64,000 nt of DNA from Pseudomonas profundi (GTDB taxonomy: Bacteria; Pseudomonadota; Gammaproteobacteria; Pseudomonadales; Pseudomonadaceae): positions 372,001-436,000 of the forward strand of contig NZ_VTPZ01000001.1 of assembly GCF_008638305.1 (NCBI RefSeq). Reading direction: 5' to 3'. Position 1 is the stretch's first letter, and every line of letters starts with the position of its first letter. Position numbers and translations under genes: made by a program. Below the pieces are notes generated by a model. That model made no database searches and had not been told where the DNA came from. It saw only the letters and a program-made list of their open reading frames with translations. This document shows, one piece after another, positions 52,436 through 62,031 of this stretch.

Positions 52436-53559
52436 TGGATACCCATTTCCCGCAACATGTGATCATTCACTTTACGAACATCGTATTTTGCTTCTGCTAA
52501 CAACCGAGACTCGTACCCCATTCCAACAACCAGCTCTGGCTTCTCAATAAAATTGATCATTGCAGCAGCAAGCCCTGTCACCGACTTAACCGGCACTAAA
52601 AAACCATTTTTTTCATGTACAACGGTTTCCCGACAACCCGGTGCATCCGTTGTAATAACCGCTCTGCCCATCGCCATGGCTTCCAAAACGGTACGCGGCG
52701 TTCCTTCACGGTAAGAAGGCAAAACATAAACGCTACTATCAGCAATAGCAGGTTTTACATCGGTCAAACGACCATAAAACTTAACCACACCGGAATCGAC
52801 CCAGCTCTGCAACTCAGCGCTATCAATCGCATCCGGGTTTTCATCTATCCAGCCAACCAATCCAAAACCCACCCAAGGGTACTGCTTACGCACTGCCGTT
52901 GCAGCCTGCACGTATTCCCGCACACCTTTATCGCCCAGCAATCTTGCAATAAGCAGGAACTGAGTCGTTTCAGGAAAAGGGGCAACAGTAAAACTATCAA
53001 CATCAATGCCAGAACCATTCACAACAACCGTCTTACGATTAGACCAGTCAAGAATACCCAGGTCGTAAAACAAGGCTTCATCATCCGGATTTTGAAAGAA
53101 AACCTTGTTTACCCTCGCAAGCGCAAACCGGTACAAATTTCGTACAATACGCTTCAGCCAAGAACGCTGACCAGCCTCCCCCTGAAACGCATACCCCAAC
53201 CCTGTAATCAACGCAAAACGATACGGTACTCCAGCTAACCAAGCGGCTACATTCCCATAAATAACCGGTTTTATTGTATAAGCCAAAGAGAAATCGGGCT
53301 TTAAGCGCCGCATCAACCGCCAAAGGTTAAAAAGTGAACCCAAATCAGAAAATGGATTAATCCCTGTCCGGTTGAGTGGAACTTCATGTACCTGAACGCC
53401 CAAAGCTTCCAAGCGTTGTCTTACTTCGCTGTTCGCTGGTAAATCCGGTGCTGCTACATGAACATCCAGCCCAGCAGCCAACAGTGCACGCAGCAGTGGG
53501 CCGCGAAAGTTCAGCAAAGAATCGGGATAGCCGGCCACCATTAAAAAACGCTTTTTCAC
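52432..53559 (-). CDS. Glycosyltransferase family 4 (PglA-like)
   Basis: This 375-residue GT-B enzyme has an N-terminal MVAGYPDSLLNFRGPLLRAL and a C-terminal donor domain with LPSYREGTPRTVLEAMAMGR, the E-x7-E-like motif of GT4 enzymes. It overlaps the PglC-like gene by 4 bp. In Campylobacter and in several O-antigen loci such an enzyme adds GalNAc to the undecaprenyl-linked bacillosamine; this is the proposed role here, with the WbpP-like epimerase supplying UDP-GalNAc. It acts on the cytoplasmic face of the inner membrane. The specific donor is inferred. Confidence 0.9.
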   Translation of the reverse strand: MKKRFLMVAGYPDSLLNFRGPLLRALLAAGLDVHVAAPDLPANSEVRQRLEALGVQVHEVPLNRTGINPFSDLGSLFNLWRLMRRLKPDFSLAYTIKPVIYGNVAAWLAGVPYRFALITGLGYAFQGEAGQRSWLKRIVRNLYRFALARVNKVFFQNPDDEALFYDLGILDWSNRKTVVVNGSGIDVDSFTVAPFPETTQFLLIARLLGDKGVREYVQAATAVRKQYPWVGFGLVGWIDENPDAIDSAELQSWVDSGVVKFYGRLTDVKPAIADSSVYVLPSYREGTPRTVLEAMAMGRAVITTDAPGCRETVVHEKNGFLVPVKSVTGLAAAMINFIEKPELVVGMGYESRLLAEAKYDVRKVNDHMLREMGIQ

Positions 53560-53565
53560 AACTGC

Positions 53566-54256
53566 TTAACCCACATTCTCAATGTACCAGGGCATCGCCT
53601 TGGCTATGCCCTCCATGATGCGATACTCCGGCGCATAGCCCAGCTTACCTGCAGCCTTCCTAATATCCGCCTGCGAATGACGCACATCACCGGCACGGAA
53701 GTCACGGTACACAGGGGCTTTTTCATGGGGCTTGCCGTTTTCAGCCAAGGCAGCCTGAAGCGCACGGTATAAATCATTCAGTGTGGTGCGGTCGCCCACG
53801 GCAACGTTGTATACTTCATTTTTGGCGCTGTCATCCGCCGAGGCGGCCAGCAGGTTGGTCTGCACGGCGTTTTCAATAAAGCAAAAGTCGCGGCTGGTTT
53901 CGCCGTCGCCGTTGATGAACACATCATCGTCCAACAACATGGATGCCGCCCACTCGGGGATCACCGCCGCATAAGCGCCGTTGGGGTCCTGGCGTTTGCC
54001 GAATACGTTGAAATAACGCAGGCCGATGGTGTTGAAGCCGTAGGTTTTGGCAAACACATCGGCATATAGCTCGTTGACGTACTTGGTTACTGCGTAGGGT
54101 GACAGGGGCTCGCCGATGTTCTCTTCCACCTTGGACAGCGCTGGGTGATCGCCATAGGTAGAACTACTGGCAGCGTAGGTGAAGCTTTTTACCCCAGCAG
54201 CGCGCGCGGCGACCAGCATATTCAGGAATCCATCAGTATTGGTGGAGTTGGTCGCA
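53566..54256 (-). pseudogene. 5'-truncated WbpP-like UDP-N-acetylglucosamine 4-epimerase
   Basis: From an ATG at 54219 this frame encodes 217 residues that match the last ~218 of the 343-residue epimerase at 62032-63063, including SSSTYGDHP and [16 protein letters not shown]. Homology continues upstream of the ATG for about a dozen codons ([12 protein letters not shown]) and stops near 54256, where the glycosyltransferase gene takes over in another frame. The cofactor-binding N-terminus (about 125 residues) is gone, so the product cannot be an active epimerase. The copy is clearly diverged from the intact one (for example [13 protein letters not shown] versus [13 protein letters not shown]), so it comes from another allele, not from a fresh duplication. 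Confidence 0.88.
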
Positions 54257-55376
54257 GATATAGCGATCTATATAACTCTGCGTAACGCTCAACCATTTTA
54301 TCCAAAGTAAATTTTTTCGCTTGAGTACTTGATGCACGAGATAATTTCAAGCGGTCGACTTTGAGCTTGCCTGTAACACTTGCTATTTTTTCAGCCCATC
54401 GCTCTGGGACCCTATGATCAGAAACCAACAAGGCAGCGAAATTTGATTCAGGGGAAAGGACCTCTATTAGGCCATCCACATCAGACGCTATAACTGGAAG
54501 CCCCGTTGACATACCTTCCACAGCAACCAGCCCGAATCCTTCCCATACTGAAGGAATAAGCTGTATGTCTGCATTGTGGAAATACTCTTCTAGCTCATCA
54601 CGCCAACCCAAAACCCTTACTATATCGGCCAAACCTAGTCTGTTAATGAGATCAGTCAAGCGTGGCCGTTCAGGGCCCTCGCCAATTATAATATACTCTC
54701 TAACTGTTCCACGGGGCAGAAGAGCAACTGCCTTGATCGCCACATCAAAACCTTTACGGAAATTTAATGAACCAACCGAAACTAGCTTTATGGGTCCCGC
54801 AACATTTGGCCGATGACACAGAGCAAAGGTTCTTCCACCGTTATTAATAGTTTGAACAGACCGCATTCCGCCAGCCGACAACCATTTGCTAAGCGAAGCT
54901 TTTACCCCATTACTAATACATACAACCCTATCGTATCTAGAATACACGAACCTCTCCAGATATTTGAAACAAGGAATATCCCTACGCTTGTTTGTCGTAC
55001 TATGCTCTGTGTATACAAGCATTACAGGAAGACCAACACACGCAAGCGCCGCGTAGTAAAATGGCCAGGTCAGGTGCGCATGAACGACTACATATGCATC
55101 ATCTGTACAAAATTGTTTGATCTTAGCCCTTAACAATAATACAGATCTAGCATTTCTGGCAGAAACCCCTAACGAAAACTCTCGCTCTGTGAGAGCGAAA
55201 CCAGAAGGAGCATCAAAATAAATAGCGTATGAATCAACACCGTATTTAGGCAACCGCTTGGTTAGCTCTGCAACCAATAGCTCAGCACCTCCACCTTGAG
55301 GAGAACTTATTACATTAAGCACAACCGGGCAATCATATGATTTTTGCGATCCTTGAGATCTCGCCTGCTTTTCCAA
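54222..55376 (-). CDS. Glycosyltransferase family 4 with C-terminus formed at a recombination junction
   Basis: This 384-residue GT-B glycosyltransferase has [18 protein letters not shown] at the N-terminus, [13 protein letters not shown], and the donor motif [19 protein letters not shown] with its E-x7-E. Its last ~11 residues ([11 protein letters not shown]) are encoded by DNA that in the next frame is the truncated epimerase ([11 protein letters not shown]), so its natural stop has been replaced by one inside epimerase sequence. Codon use is clearly more AT-rich than in the flanking genes. It belongs to the exchanged cassette and adds one residue of the repeat unit. Confidence 0.88.
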   Translation of the reverse strand: MEKQARSQGSQKSYDCPVVLNVISSPQGGGAELLVAELTKRLPKYGVDSYAIYFDAPSGFALTEREFSLGVSARNARSVLLLRAKIKQFCTDDAYVVVHAHLTWPFYYAALACVGLPVMLVYTEHSTTNKRRDIPCFKYLERFVYSRYDRVVCISNGVKASLSKWLSAGGMRSVQTINNGGRTFALCHRPNVAGPIKLVSVGSLNFRKGFDVAIKAVALLPRGTVREYIIIGEGPERPRLTDLINRLGLADIVRVLGWRDELEEYFHNADIQLIPSVWEGFGLVAVEGMSTGLPVIASDVDGLIEVLSPESNFAALLVSDHRVPERWAEKIASVTGKLKVDRLKLSRASSTQAKKFTLDKMVERYAELYRSLYLRPTPPILMDS

Positions 55377-55576
55377 TTCGTCGAATCCTTACCAAATATT
55401 TTCATTTAAGACAACGAGTAAAATCACTGACACCATAAACAAAAAAACCTGCAGCACAACAACCCTAAAAATTCAAAATAATCGGCAACATACAACAGGA
55501 GATTAAGAGCGAACCCAGCCCACGCTGCAGGGCAGCAAGGAACGCCATTCTAAAGCGCCCCCCACTAGCCAAAGTA

Positions 55577-56650
55577 CTATAATTTCCAGATTGTGCTATA
55601 CGGAAGCATTCCATTGGAACCTAGACTCAAGCCTCGTAGGTAGAAGAGGCTAAACACAACGAAGAGAAACCCGACAAGCAAATAAAAGCTTCTTCTGTTT
55701 ACCACACACGAGGCCACATAGGGCAAACTAATAAACGCAAACATGCTGAAATACAATGGGATTCGATCCATAAAACCCATTTGAGAAACAACGTTACTGA
55801 ACAAAAACCCATAAAATGTCAGGTAAAGTAGCGTCAGCCCTGTCTCATCTATCTTTGCGCTTTCACGCACATTAATAAAAAATATACAGAGCAGACAAAA
55901 TAATTGATTAGCTAAAAACCTAACCCGAAGTCCTTGGTCGGTTACGCCTCCTTCAATATACGGGAGATAATCCGAAGGCACAAAAAATTTAAAGTAGGGC
56001 ATCAGCAGGCCCGCGCCCCACGGGGATACGAAAAACATAGAGACAAGCCAAGCAAGCACTGCCAACTTAGCTCCGATACGCGCCTTGTCAAGAAATAACA
56101 GGGCTAGGAAAACGATGGCCGTGAAGTGAAACGTTGTCGCCAAAATTACGAAAACCAGAAACAGAGCCGTGCGACCTTTCAGATAAAAATGAAGGGAAAG
56201 CATCAACACGCCCATAGCAACCGCCTGCCTCACCCCATTGAACATAAAACCATATATATTCATACCTAAAAGTATGGAAATAGACATTAGATAGCTTCGC
56301 CCATACTTGTAAAGCAAAAAGAAAGCCGGCACCAAAGATATCGCAGCAGAAACAAAAATAACTATACTTGCTCGACCATCAAAGTAATAAACCAATCGAT
56401 TTAATACTGTATAACCAAGCTCATACCTCAGAGTTGAATAAGGGTTTGACACAGAAGCTATGAGGTCGAATATCTTGTAGTAGGCGAGCGTATCTATCCC
56501 AACCGACTCATGCCTAACGGCAAGCGGAACGAATAAGATCAGGAAAGCAATTAGCAAAATAACAACATTCACGGCCCGGCGGTGCCGGCCTGCCAAGTCC
56601 GAAAAAAAACAAATCACACTAACCAAAAGGAAAGAAGCCACCAGATGCAT
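55577..56650 (-). CDS. Wzy-like O-antigen polymerase (EpsG-type)
   Basis: This 357-residue membrane protein has about 10 hydrophobic segments, low GC, and RHESVGIDTLAYYKIFD after the second segment, a typical EpsG-family feature. There is a larger periplasmic loop around residues 195-235. Wzy proteins join undecaprenyl-linked repeat units in the periplasm; each locus has one, and no other candidate is present. The upstream (55377-55576, 56651-56823) gaps are AT-rich and without genes. Sequence conservation in the family is poor, so the call relies on topology and context. Confidence 0.78.
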   Translation of the reverse strand: MHLVASFLLVSVICFFSDLAGRHRRAVNVVILLIAFLILFVPLAVRHESVGIDTLAYYKIFDLIASVSNPYSTLRYELGYTVLNRLVYYFDGRASIVIFVSAAISLVPAFFLLYKYGRSYLMSISILLGMNIYGFMFNGVRQAVAMGVLMLSLHFYLKGRTALFLVFVILATTFHFTAIVFLALLFLDKARIGAKLAVLAWLVSMFFVSPWGAGLLMPYFKFFVPSDYLPYIEGGVTDQGLRVRFLANQLFCLLCIFFINVRESAKIDETGLTLLYLTFYGFLFSNVVSQMGFMDRIPLYFSMFAFISLPYVASCVVNRRSFYLLVGFLFVVFSLFYLRGLSLGSNGMLPYSTIWKL

Positions 56651-56823
56651 AATCAGTTAACTCTCAATTTTTTAAGAACAGTAAATTTTATATAGAATTC
56701 CACAACATACATTTACTGAACATCCCTTTGACGTGACAACATTGTAGACTTTATCGTAAAGAAAAATATTTCACCCCAGCCATATTAACTTTGTCAATAT
56801 AACAACCTGCAACACCGCTGACA

Positions 56824-57753
56824 TCACATAATTATTTTTTTAAATTGATAATACCATTTAACACACGCTGTTAATCTATACTTAACGAGCCATACTACAA
56901 AACGTCTTTTGACTGGAATCTCCTTATTTGACAGCAAGGCTTCATCTGACTTATCAAATACATTCACTCCATTTCTTGCGCACTGTGATATTTGAAAAAG
57001 TCTTGATTGGAGCGCCATCTTTCTGAGGGTATCGGAATCAAGAGCATGAAAGTATAGCTCTCTCAATAGATCGTCTATTTTTCTTGCGGACTCTATCGAC
57101 TCCAAGCCGAGGCATGCGGTGGTAGATTCACCGTGCTGCCTATAGATATACACGACTTCGCTTACACAAGATATCTTATAAGAACTTTTCTGAAGAATTC
57201 TTGCCAGCATCAATTTATCTTCCATGTAATTCATATTGCAGTTAAAACTAAGACCTTCATACAGGCTTCGCCTCAACAACTTATTACAAAGGCTACCATG
57301 GAACTCGCCCAACAGTAGCCCTTTTAAAAACATCTGGTGAGTTATACTAACAGGAGCCGCCACAACTGAATCCGTTCTTTTGTGCCGCACAAGATAGCTG
57401 CCAAGCACTATGTCCGCGGAAGTCTCTATCTGCTTATCTACAAGTGTTGATAGAGCGCCTTGAGGGACAACGTCGTCAGAATCCGCGTGTATAATCAGAT
57501 CACCTGTGGAGGCTAACAACCCCGCCTGCCTAGCCGAAGCGACGCCTTTATTTTCTTGCGATACCAACACCCATCCTTCATTCTTCTCTGTGAACGTCTC
57601 AGCAATTCTAACAAACTCTTCACTAGAGCCATCGTTGACTAACACCACCTCCGTTCTTTCGTAGTCTTGAGACTCTAGACTTTCCAAACACTCTATAAAA
57701 AAGTCATTCGGGTTAAAAAACGGTACAATTATAGTCACCAATGGTTTATGCAT
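56824..57753 (-). CDS. Glycosyltransferase family 2
   Basis: This 309-residue GT-A enzyme has PLVTIIVPFFNPNDFFIECL at the start, VVLVNDGSSEE and the metal-binding HADSDDVVP (D-x-D-like). The second of two adjacent ATGs (57753) was taken as start. The C-terminal ~70 residues are helical and basic, perhaps membrane associated. It is AT-rich like its neighbours and lies between the pyruvyl-transferase gene (24 bp upstream) and the polymerase gene. It adds one sugar of the repeat unit; donor unknown. Confidence 0.92.
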   Translation of the reverse strand: MHKPLVTIIVPFFNPNDFFIECLESLESQDYERTEVVLVNDGSSEEFVRIAETFTEKNEGWVLVSQENKGVASARQAGLLASTGDLIIHADSDDVVPQGALSTLVDKQIETSADIVLGSYLVRHKRTDSVVAAPVSITHQMFLKGLLLGEFHGSLCNKLLRRSLYEGLSFNCNMNYMEDKLMLARILQKSSYKISCVSEVVYIYRQHGESTTACLGLESIESARKIDDLLRELYFHALDSDTLRKMALQSRLFQISQCARNGVNVFDKSDEALLSNKEIPVKRRFVVWLVKYRLTACVKWYYQFKKIIM

Positions 57754-57777
57754 CATATTGGGTACCGCCTTAAGTTT

Positions 57778-58893
57778 TTATATATTATCAGCTATATAAC
57801 GAAGAGAGTGCTCGCGAAGCTCGGCCCACCGCAGTTCAACGTCGCCCCAGTTGATATCTTCGATTATGACATTATTTAAGTTTGTATCGATATCGACCAG
57901 CCGGCTAGTAAGGTTAAATAATTTAAGCAGCGAGTTGAATCTTGCGGCTCCTCGATCATGATTTGCCACAACAACGAATGGCTTTCTAAAAATCAGTGAA
58001 AATACGCATCCGTGGAATGAATCTGTAACTACGAAATCCGCATCGCGGAATGAACCAATCCATCTCTCGACAGAGGGATATTTATCAGGCTGGTAGCGCG
58101 AACGAGTATCCACGAGATGCTGGGGCCCGCATTCAAAAGTCTCTAAACCCAAACTGCTCGATACCGAACTAACAATTTCATTTTTTTCTGCAGTCGGATC
58201 AAGAATATATAAAAAGACTCCCTTGCCCCTCCCCGGCGTGTCTTGGACCTCTAGTAGACTTTCATAATTTTCTCTCGAAAGCAGCAATGTCGGGTCCAAG
58301 ACAACTACAGCTTTGACACCGAGATTGTCCTTGCAGAGCGATACAGCGCTTTCTTCGCGCACCGAGATTGCCGCAAACTTAGCGACCAACGATCTGCACT
58401 TTTGGGTTTGCCTTTCCGAGTATTCCCAATGATCCACCCCAAAAGAAGCGGCATACGAAATCACAGGGAGCTCAGTCTCCAAAAAATCAACAAAATAGTT
58501 ATATATATTTGGCGAATAACAAGGTCGCCATACTTGGTCGCTTCCAACTACAACCTTGTCATAATATATTGACTCAAAGTGCGCCGCTAGCTGAGCCTCT
58601 GTATTAATACATTCAGACCGAGCAACGTGCCGTTCAATAAACAATTTTATATTTGACGAAACATATTCTTGTTCTCGGTGCGAGAGTCTACGTCTGGCCA
58701 CCCTTCCCGTTATCACATGGATAATTGGTTTGAGTAAATCCCGCAGGCGGGCTATACGTTTTTTTCTATCATACTGCCTATCAATCGTTACAACATCGTG
58801 GCCAAAATCAGACAAAACCTTCTGCAGCGCATACGCTTGCATTATTCCGCCGTAATTGCTTCTCAACGGCTGTGTTAGTATTGCAATCTTCAT
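57778..58893 (-). CDS. Polysaccharide pyruvyl transferase family protein
   Basis: This 371-residue protein matches the PF04230-type family: ILTQPLRSNYGGIMQAYAL at the N-terminus, VVGSDQVWRPCYS near 120, and FVVTDSFHGCVFSLIF near 300. Members transfer pyruvate from phosphoenolpyruvate to sugar hydroxyls as ketals, making the polymer acidic. Its start overlaps the end of the FrhB-family remnant by 4 bp. Genes of this type are often found next to FrhB-like and nitroreductase-like genes in polysaccharide loci, as here. The acceptor sugar is unknown. Confidence 0.92.
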   Translation of the reverse strand: MKIAILTQPLRSNYGGIMQAYALQKVLSDFGHDVVTIDRQYDRKKRIARLRDLLKPIIHVITGRVARRRLSHREQEYVSSNIKLFIERHVARSECINTEAQLAAHFESIYYDKVVVGSDQVWRPCYSPNIYNYFVDFLETELPVISYAASFGVDHWEYSERQTQKCRSLVAKFAAISVREESAVSLCKDNLGVKAVVVLDPTLLLSRENYESLLEVQDTPGRGKGVFLYILDPTAEKNEIVSSVSSSLGLETFECGPQHLVDTRSRYQPDKYPSVERWIGSFRDADFVVTDSFHGCVFSLIFRKPFVVVANHDRGAARFNSLLKLFNLTSRLVDIDTNLNNVIIEDINWGDVELRWAELREHSLRYIADNI

Positions 58894-59443
58894 TCTAATA
58901 CCCTTCTAATGCGCTTCGCTGCGCCCCTTCTATATTGCGCAATTTTGGTAGCGACTTTCAGCATTCCGAGTTCCGGCTTCATTTTCGCATCGAAGGCGCT
59001 CGCGGTATTTGTTTCATTCCAAGCAGCCAGGCTTATCTTCCGAACACGCCTGCGTAGCTTTTGAACCACTAGCACATCTAACGACACCGACCTATTTCGA
59101 TAGCGCTTTTGCGATACAGAGATTCCGCTTCTTTTTGCTTCTTTTAATCTGACCGACAGCCCTTCATGCCGATGATTGTAGCTACCTTGCTGGGATGCTC
59201 GCATCGTTTCGGAAGAAATCTTCTCCATTGTGATTTCCTCTGACTCCATACCTTCCCGGATCAGCCTCTCAGCTAACGGACTCCTTGTAATCACAACACT
59301 GGGGCCTGCCCGTCTTGGCTGTACGGCTGCAGCGAGGCGTCTCCTAGAGAGATATCAGCAAGCTCGATTGTTACGTCTTCGCAAAAATTACAGGCATTTT
59401 CCTTAAAGGGACCCTCACCGTAGATATCGCCAATTTCTTTCAT
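58890..59443 (-). pseudogene. Broken FrhB/FdhB-type (coenzyme F420 hydrogenase beta subunit-like) gene
   Basis: Two frames together give the C-terminal part of the family. From ATG 59443 to a TGA at 59291 the product contains NACNFCEDVTIELADISLGD, the Cys-x2-Cys and ADISxGD signature. The next frame (ATG 59294 region to 58890, 134 residues) begins with the expected continuation VVITRSPLAERLI. Joining them needs one extra base near 59303-59308, so a single-base deletion is likely. A stop at about 59460 and the missing ferredoxin-like N-terminal half show that the gene was also truncated. Polysaccharide-locus members of the family have about 400 residues. The function of these in non-F420 bacteria is unknown. 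Confidence 0.8.
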
Positions 59444-59497
59444 TGTTATCTGTAACCTTTTCCTGCGCCCTCAAGCCGCTAATGGATCTGCCAGATC

Positions 59498-60481
59498 CTA
59501 AAAGAATTTCAAAATATCATCGACGGGATTACGAGCTGAGCATGCCACACTGTATTCATCCTTTATATTTCCCACTGCAATCATCATAATCAAACGATCG
59601 CTCGCAGCTACGCTCGCAACCATTTTCACTTTTTTCTCCAGAAAACTGGGATAACAAGTATTTAATGGGCATGCCCCTAGGCCTGCTGCATGGATAGCAA
59701 GCATTAAATTCATTGAAAACAACCCCCCATCAATAAAGACTTGGTTGCTTTCATATTTGGTGAATGCTTTACCATCAGCCGCAACTATAATCAACTTATC
59801 AATAACGTCGGTAAAACCAGAGTTACCATTCTGATATGATAATATTTCGTTAATTTTTAATTTATCAGTGTGACAGTAAACCTTCCAGCCTTGGCGATTG
59901 CAAACGGAAGGGGCAGACTGCGCGACCTCAACTGAGGCGTAAATGAGCGCTTCACTTACTGGTTCTGGAGCAAAGTCACGAACGCTTACCCTGCTCTTGG
60001 CAAAATTAGAGAACTCCGCTAAGTTAATAGGGCTAGCAGTTTCTTTGCATACTTGTTTTAACCCCCCTATTCCGGTAGGGGCCGCGCATCCTATGAAGGA
60101 GTTCAACAGTAATTTCAGATCGCTCGGGAGATCGAAATTATTCTTCTTATTGAATTCTTGATACGCCAACAGTGTCTTTCGTATAGACGACGTTAGCTCG
60201 TCATCCCCATATTCGACCTCATACGCTTTCGCCTTTTCAATCACATCTCGAACTTTTGGTTGCCCAAAACCCAGCCTAGGTTCAGGCAAGGCCAAACCTT
60301 TTTCAATTATATGGTAGTGCTTGGTTAAATAGTAACGCAGATGATCTTTATCGCTTATCCTTGACTCTTTAAATGAGTACTTAAAGTGATGGAAAAAGTC
60401 ATAAACTTTTGTAAGCGCCTCGCCAGTCGGTGTTCGGTAATATACGAAACTTCGTGCTTTTCTTTTCAGTATTTCGAGCAT
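59498..60481 (-). CDS. Nitroreductase-family protein with N-terminal extension
   Basis: This 327-residue protein has an N-terminal extension of about 150 residues (IEKGLALPEPRLGFGQPKV is the recognisable part), followed by an FMN-dependent nitroreductase-like fold: FAKSRVSVRDFAPEPVS (phosphate-binding Arg and Ser), SAPSVCNRQGWKVYC, FIDGGLFSMNLMLAIHAAGL and MIAVGNIKDE. The form with this extension is found in surface-polysaccharide clusters. Its reaction is unknown; a redox step on a sugar or on a modifying group is a guess. It lies between wzx (7 bp) and the broken FrhB-like gene, its usual partner. Confidence 0.85.
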   Translation of the reverse strand: MLEILKRKARSFVYYRTPTGEALTKVYDFFHHFKYSFKESRISDKDHLRYYLTKHYHIIEKGLALPEPRLGFGQPKVRDVIEKAKAYEVEYGDDELTSSIRKTLLAYQEFNKKNNFDLPSDLKLLLNSFIGCAAPTGIGGLKQVCKETASPINLAEFSNFAKSRVSVRDFAPEPVSEALIYASVEVAQSAPSVCNRQGWKVYCHTDKLKINEILSYQNGNSGFTDVIDKLIIVAADGKAFTKYESNQVFIDGGLFSMNLMLAIHAAGLGACPLNTCYPSFLEKKVKMVASVAASDRLIMMIAVGNIKDEYSVACSARNPVDDILKFF

Positions 60482-60488
60482 ATATGAC

Positions 60489-62030
60489 TCACTTTGAGGC
60501 AGAATTATTCAGGCGGAACTTCACAGATTTAAGCTTAACCAGCACAGAAACTCGCTCGGAAGCACCCAATCCAAATAAACCTACCGCCAACATAATGTAT
60601 GCCGTAACCAATAACGCACTGATCAAAAATCCAACGTCCGGGAATGCGTAATATGTTGAAAATTCAAATAACAAAAAAACAGATATCGCGACAACCGCAC
60701 CGCGGCCAAGCACTTCTTTTATATAAAACGGAAGGGGTAAATTTACTAGATTTTTCAATATTGTTAATCTGGCGATCAAAGCAAGCACCGACGAAAATAT
60801 ACTCCCGTACATAACCACTTGCGGCTCGCCACCTCCTTTCAACAGAAAGTAGGCTATAGGCAAACTCAACAACAATATTCCGCCAACAACAGTTTGATAG
60901 AGCTTTATTTTCCCAGTAGCTTGGGCCGAGGTTATTAGCGGAGCGGAAACGCTGTCAACCAGAATATTAATTATCATTAACTTCAAAAAAAATGATGCGA
61001 ATTCAGGTACAGTGCCCAGCCACAGTTTTAGTATAAATTCAGTATTCGCAAGGACCGGCGCTGTTAATAATATAAGTAGGAATAGATTGTACTTCGCCCC
61101 GTAACAGACAAGCCGATGCATATACACCATATCTTTCGCAGCATAGGACTTTATTATCTGCGGATTAACAGCCATTTGTAGACTTTGCACAAAGCTGTTA
61201 AGTGCACCCGACGCCTGCATAGCGATTGTTCTGGCCGCATTAACGGTGGGCCCAAAAAATATATTCAGTAAGACGTTTACGCCTTGACCGCTCATGACGG
61301 CTGCCAGATTGCCCCACAGATTCCATCCGGTATAGGACAGCATGACCTTGAAAAGTTGCCCGTTCCAGTGCAGTCGAAATCGTGATTCAGAGAACTGTGT
61401 TTTGCTGTAACCTCTATAGATCATGAACACGAGCGCAACCACAACAAAGCTCAGAAGCCCATAAAGGATCAGCGTATCCGTCCCGAACCAGCCCAGCATG
61501 AACACAACCAGCAGCTTCAGCGTCACATCTATAATGCTTACCCAGGCAAACACGCCCATACGTTCATGGGCAATAATCAGGGCGTTATAGGGGACGCTGA
61601 TTATAGTGACCATGAAAGAAAGTAGCGCAAGATGAAACACCCATCGCGCCGCTTCCATTCGCTCTGGTGGTATCGTTAAGTGATTATTCAGAAACCATAT
61701 GCCGAGCGACTCACCAAGCAGCAACACGATCAACGCAATCAAAATATGTATATTCATGCTCATGCTGAATATGCCACGCATATCCTTGTCACCCGCCTTT
61801 CCAAGCTCGAAGGCGAGGAATCGCTGGCTAGCCGACGACATGGCTCCGTGCAGAAACCCGAGCATGGTGACGAAGCCCGCTACTACATGGTATATACCAA
61901 AATCTTCTACGCCGAGAGTCTGTAAAACGACTCTCGAGGTGTATAGCGTGACCGCCATTGTAAGCAACATGCGGAAGTACAGCATGCCGGCGTTCGTAGC
62001 CATACGTTTGTATTTGCTTCTTTGGTCCAT
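60489..62030 (-). CDS. Polysaccharide flippase (Wzx, MOP superfamily)
   Basis: This protein of about 513 residues has 12-14 membrane helices and the Wzx/MATE-like N-terminus YFRMLLTMAVTLYTSRVVLQTLGVEDFGIYHVVAGFV. It flips the undecaprenyl-linked repeat unit to the periplasmic face. The ATG at 62030 lies just past the epimerase stop; an earlier ATG at 62042 overlaps the epimerase gene and is also possible. It is the first gene of the AT-rich cassette in the direction of transcription; GC falls within it. It precedes the nitroreductase-like gene by 7 bp. Confidence 0.92.
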   Translation of the reverse strand: MDQRSKYKRMATNAGMLYFRMLLTMAVTLYTSRVVLQTLGVEDFGIYHVVAGFVTMLGFLHGAMSSASQRFLAFELGKAGDKDMRGIFSMSMNIHILIALIVLLLGESLGIWFLNNHLTIPPERMEAARWVFHLALLSFMVTIISVPYNALIIAHERMGVFAWVSIIDVTLKLLVVFMLGWFGTDTLILYGLLSFVVVALVFMIYRGYSKTQFSESRFRLHWNGQLFKVMLSYTGWNLWGNLAAVMSGQGVNVLLNIFFGPTVNAARTIAMQASGALNSFVQSLQMAVNPQIIKSYAAKDMVYMHRLVCYGAKYNLFLLILLTAPVLANTEFILKLWLGTVPEFASFFLKLMIINILVDSVSAPLITSAQATGKIKLYQTVVGGILLLSLPIAYFLLKGGGEPQVVMYGSIFSSVLALIARLTILKNLVNLPLPFYIKEVLGRGAVVAISVFLLFEFSTYYAFPDVGFLISALLVTAYIMLAVGLFGLGASERVSVLVKLKSVKFRLNNSASK

Positions 62031-62031
62031 G

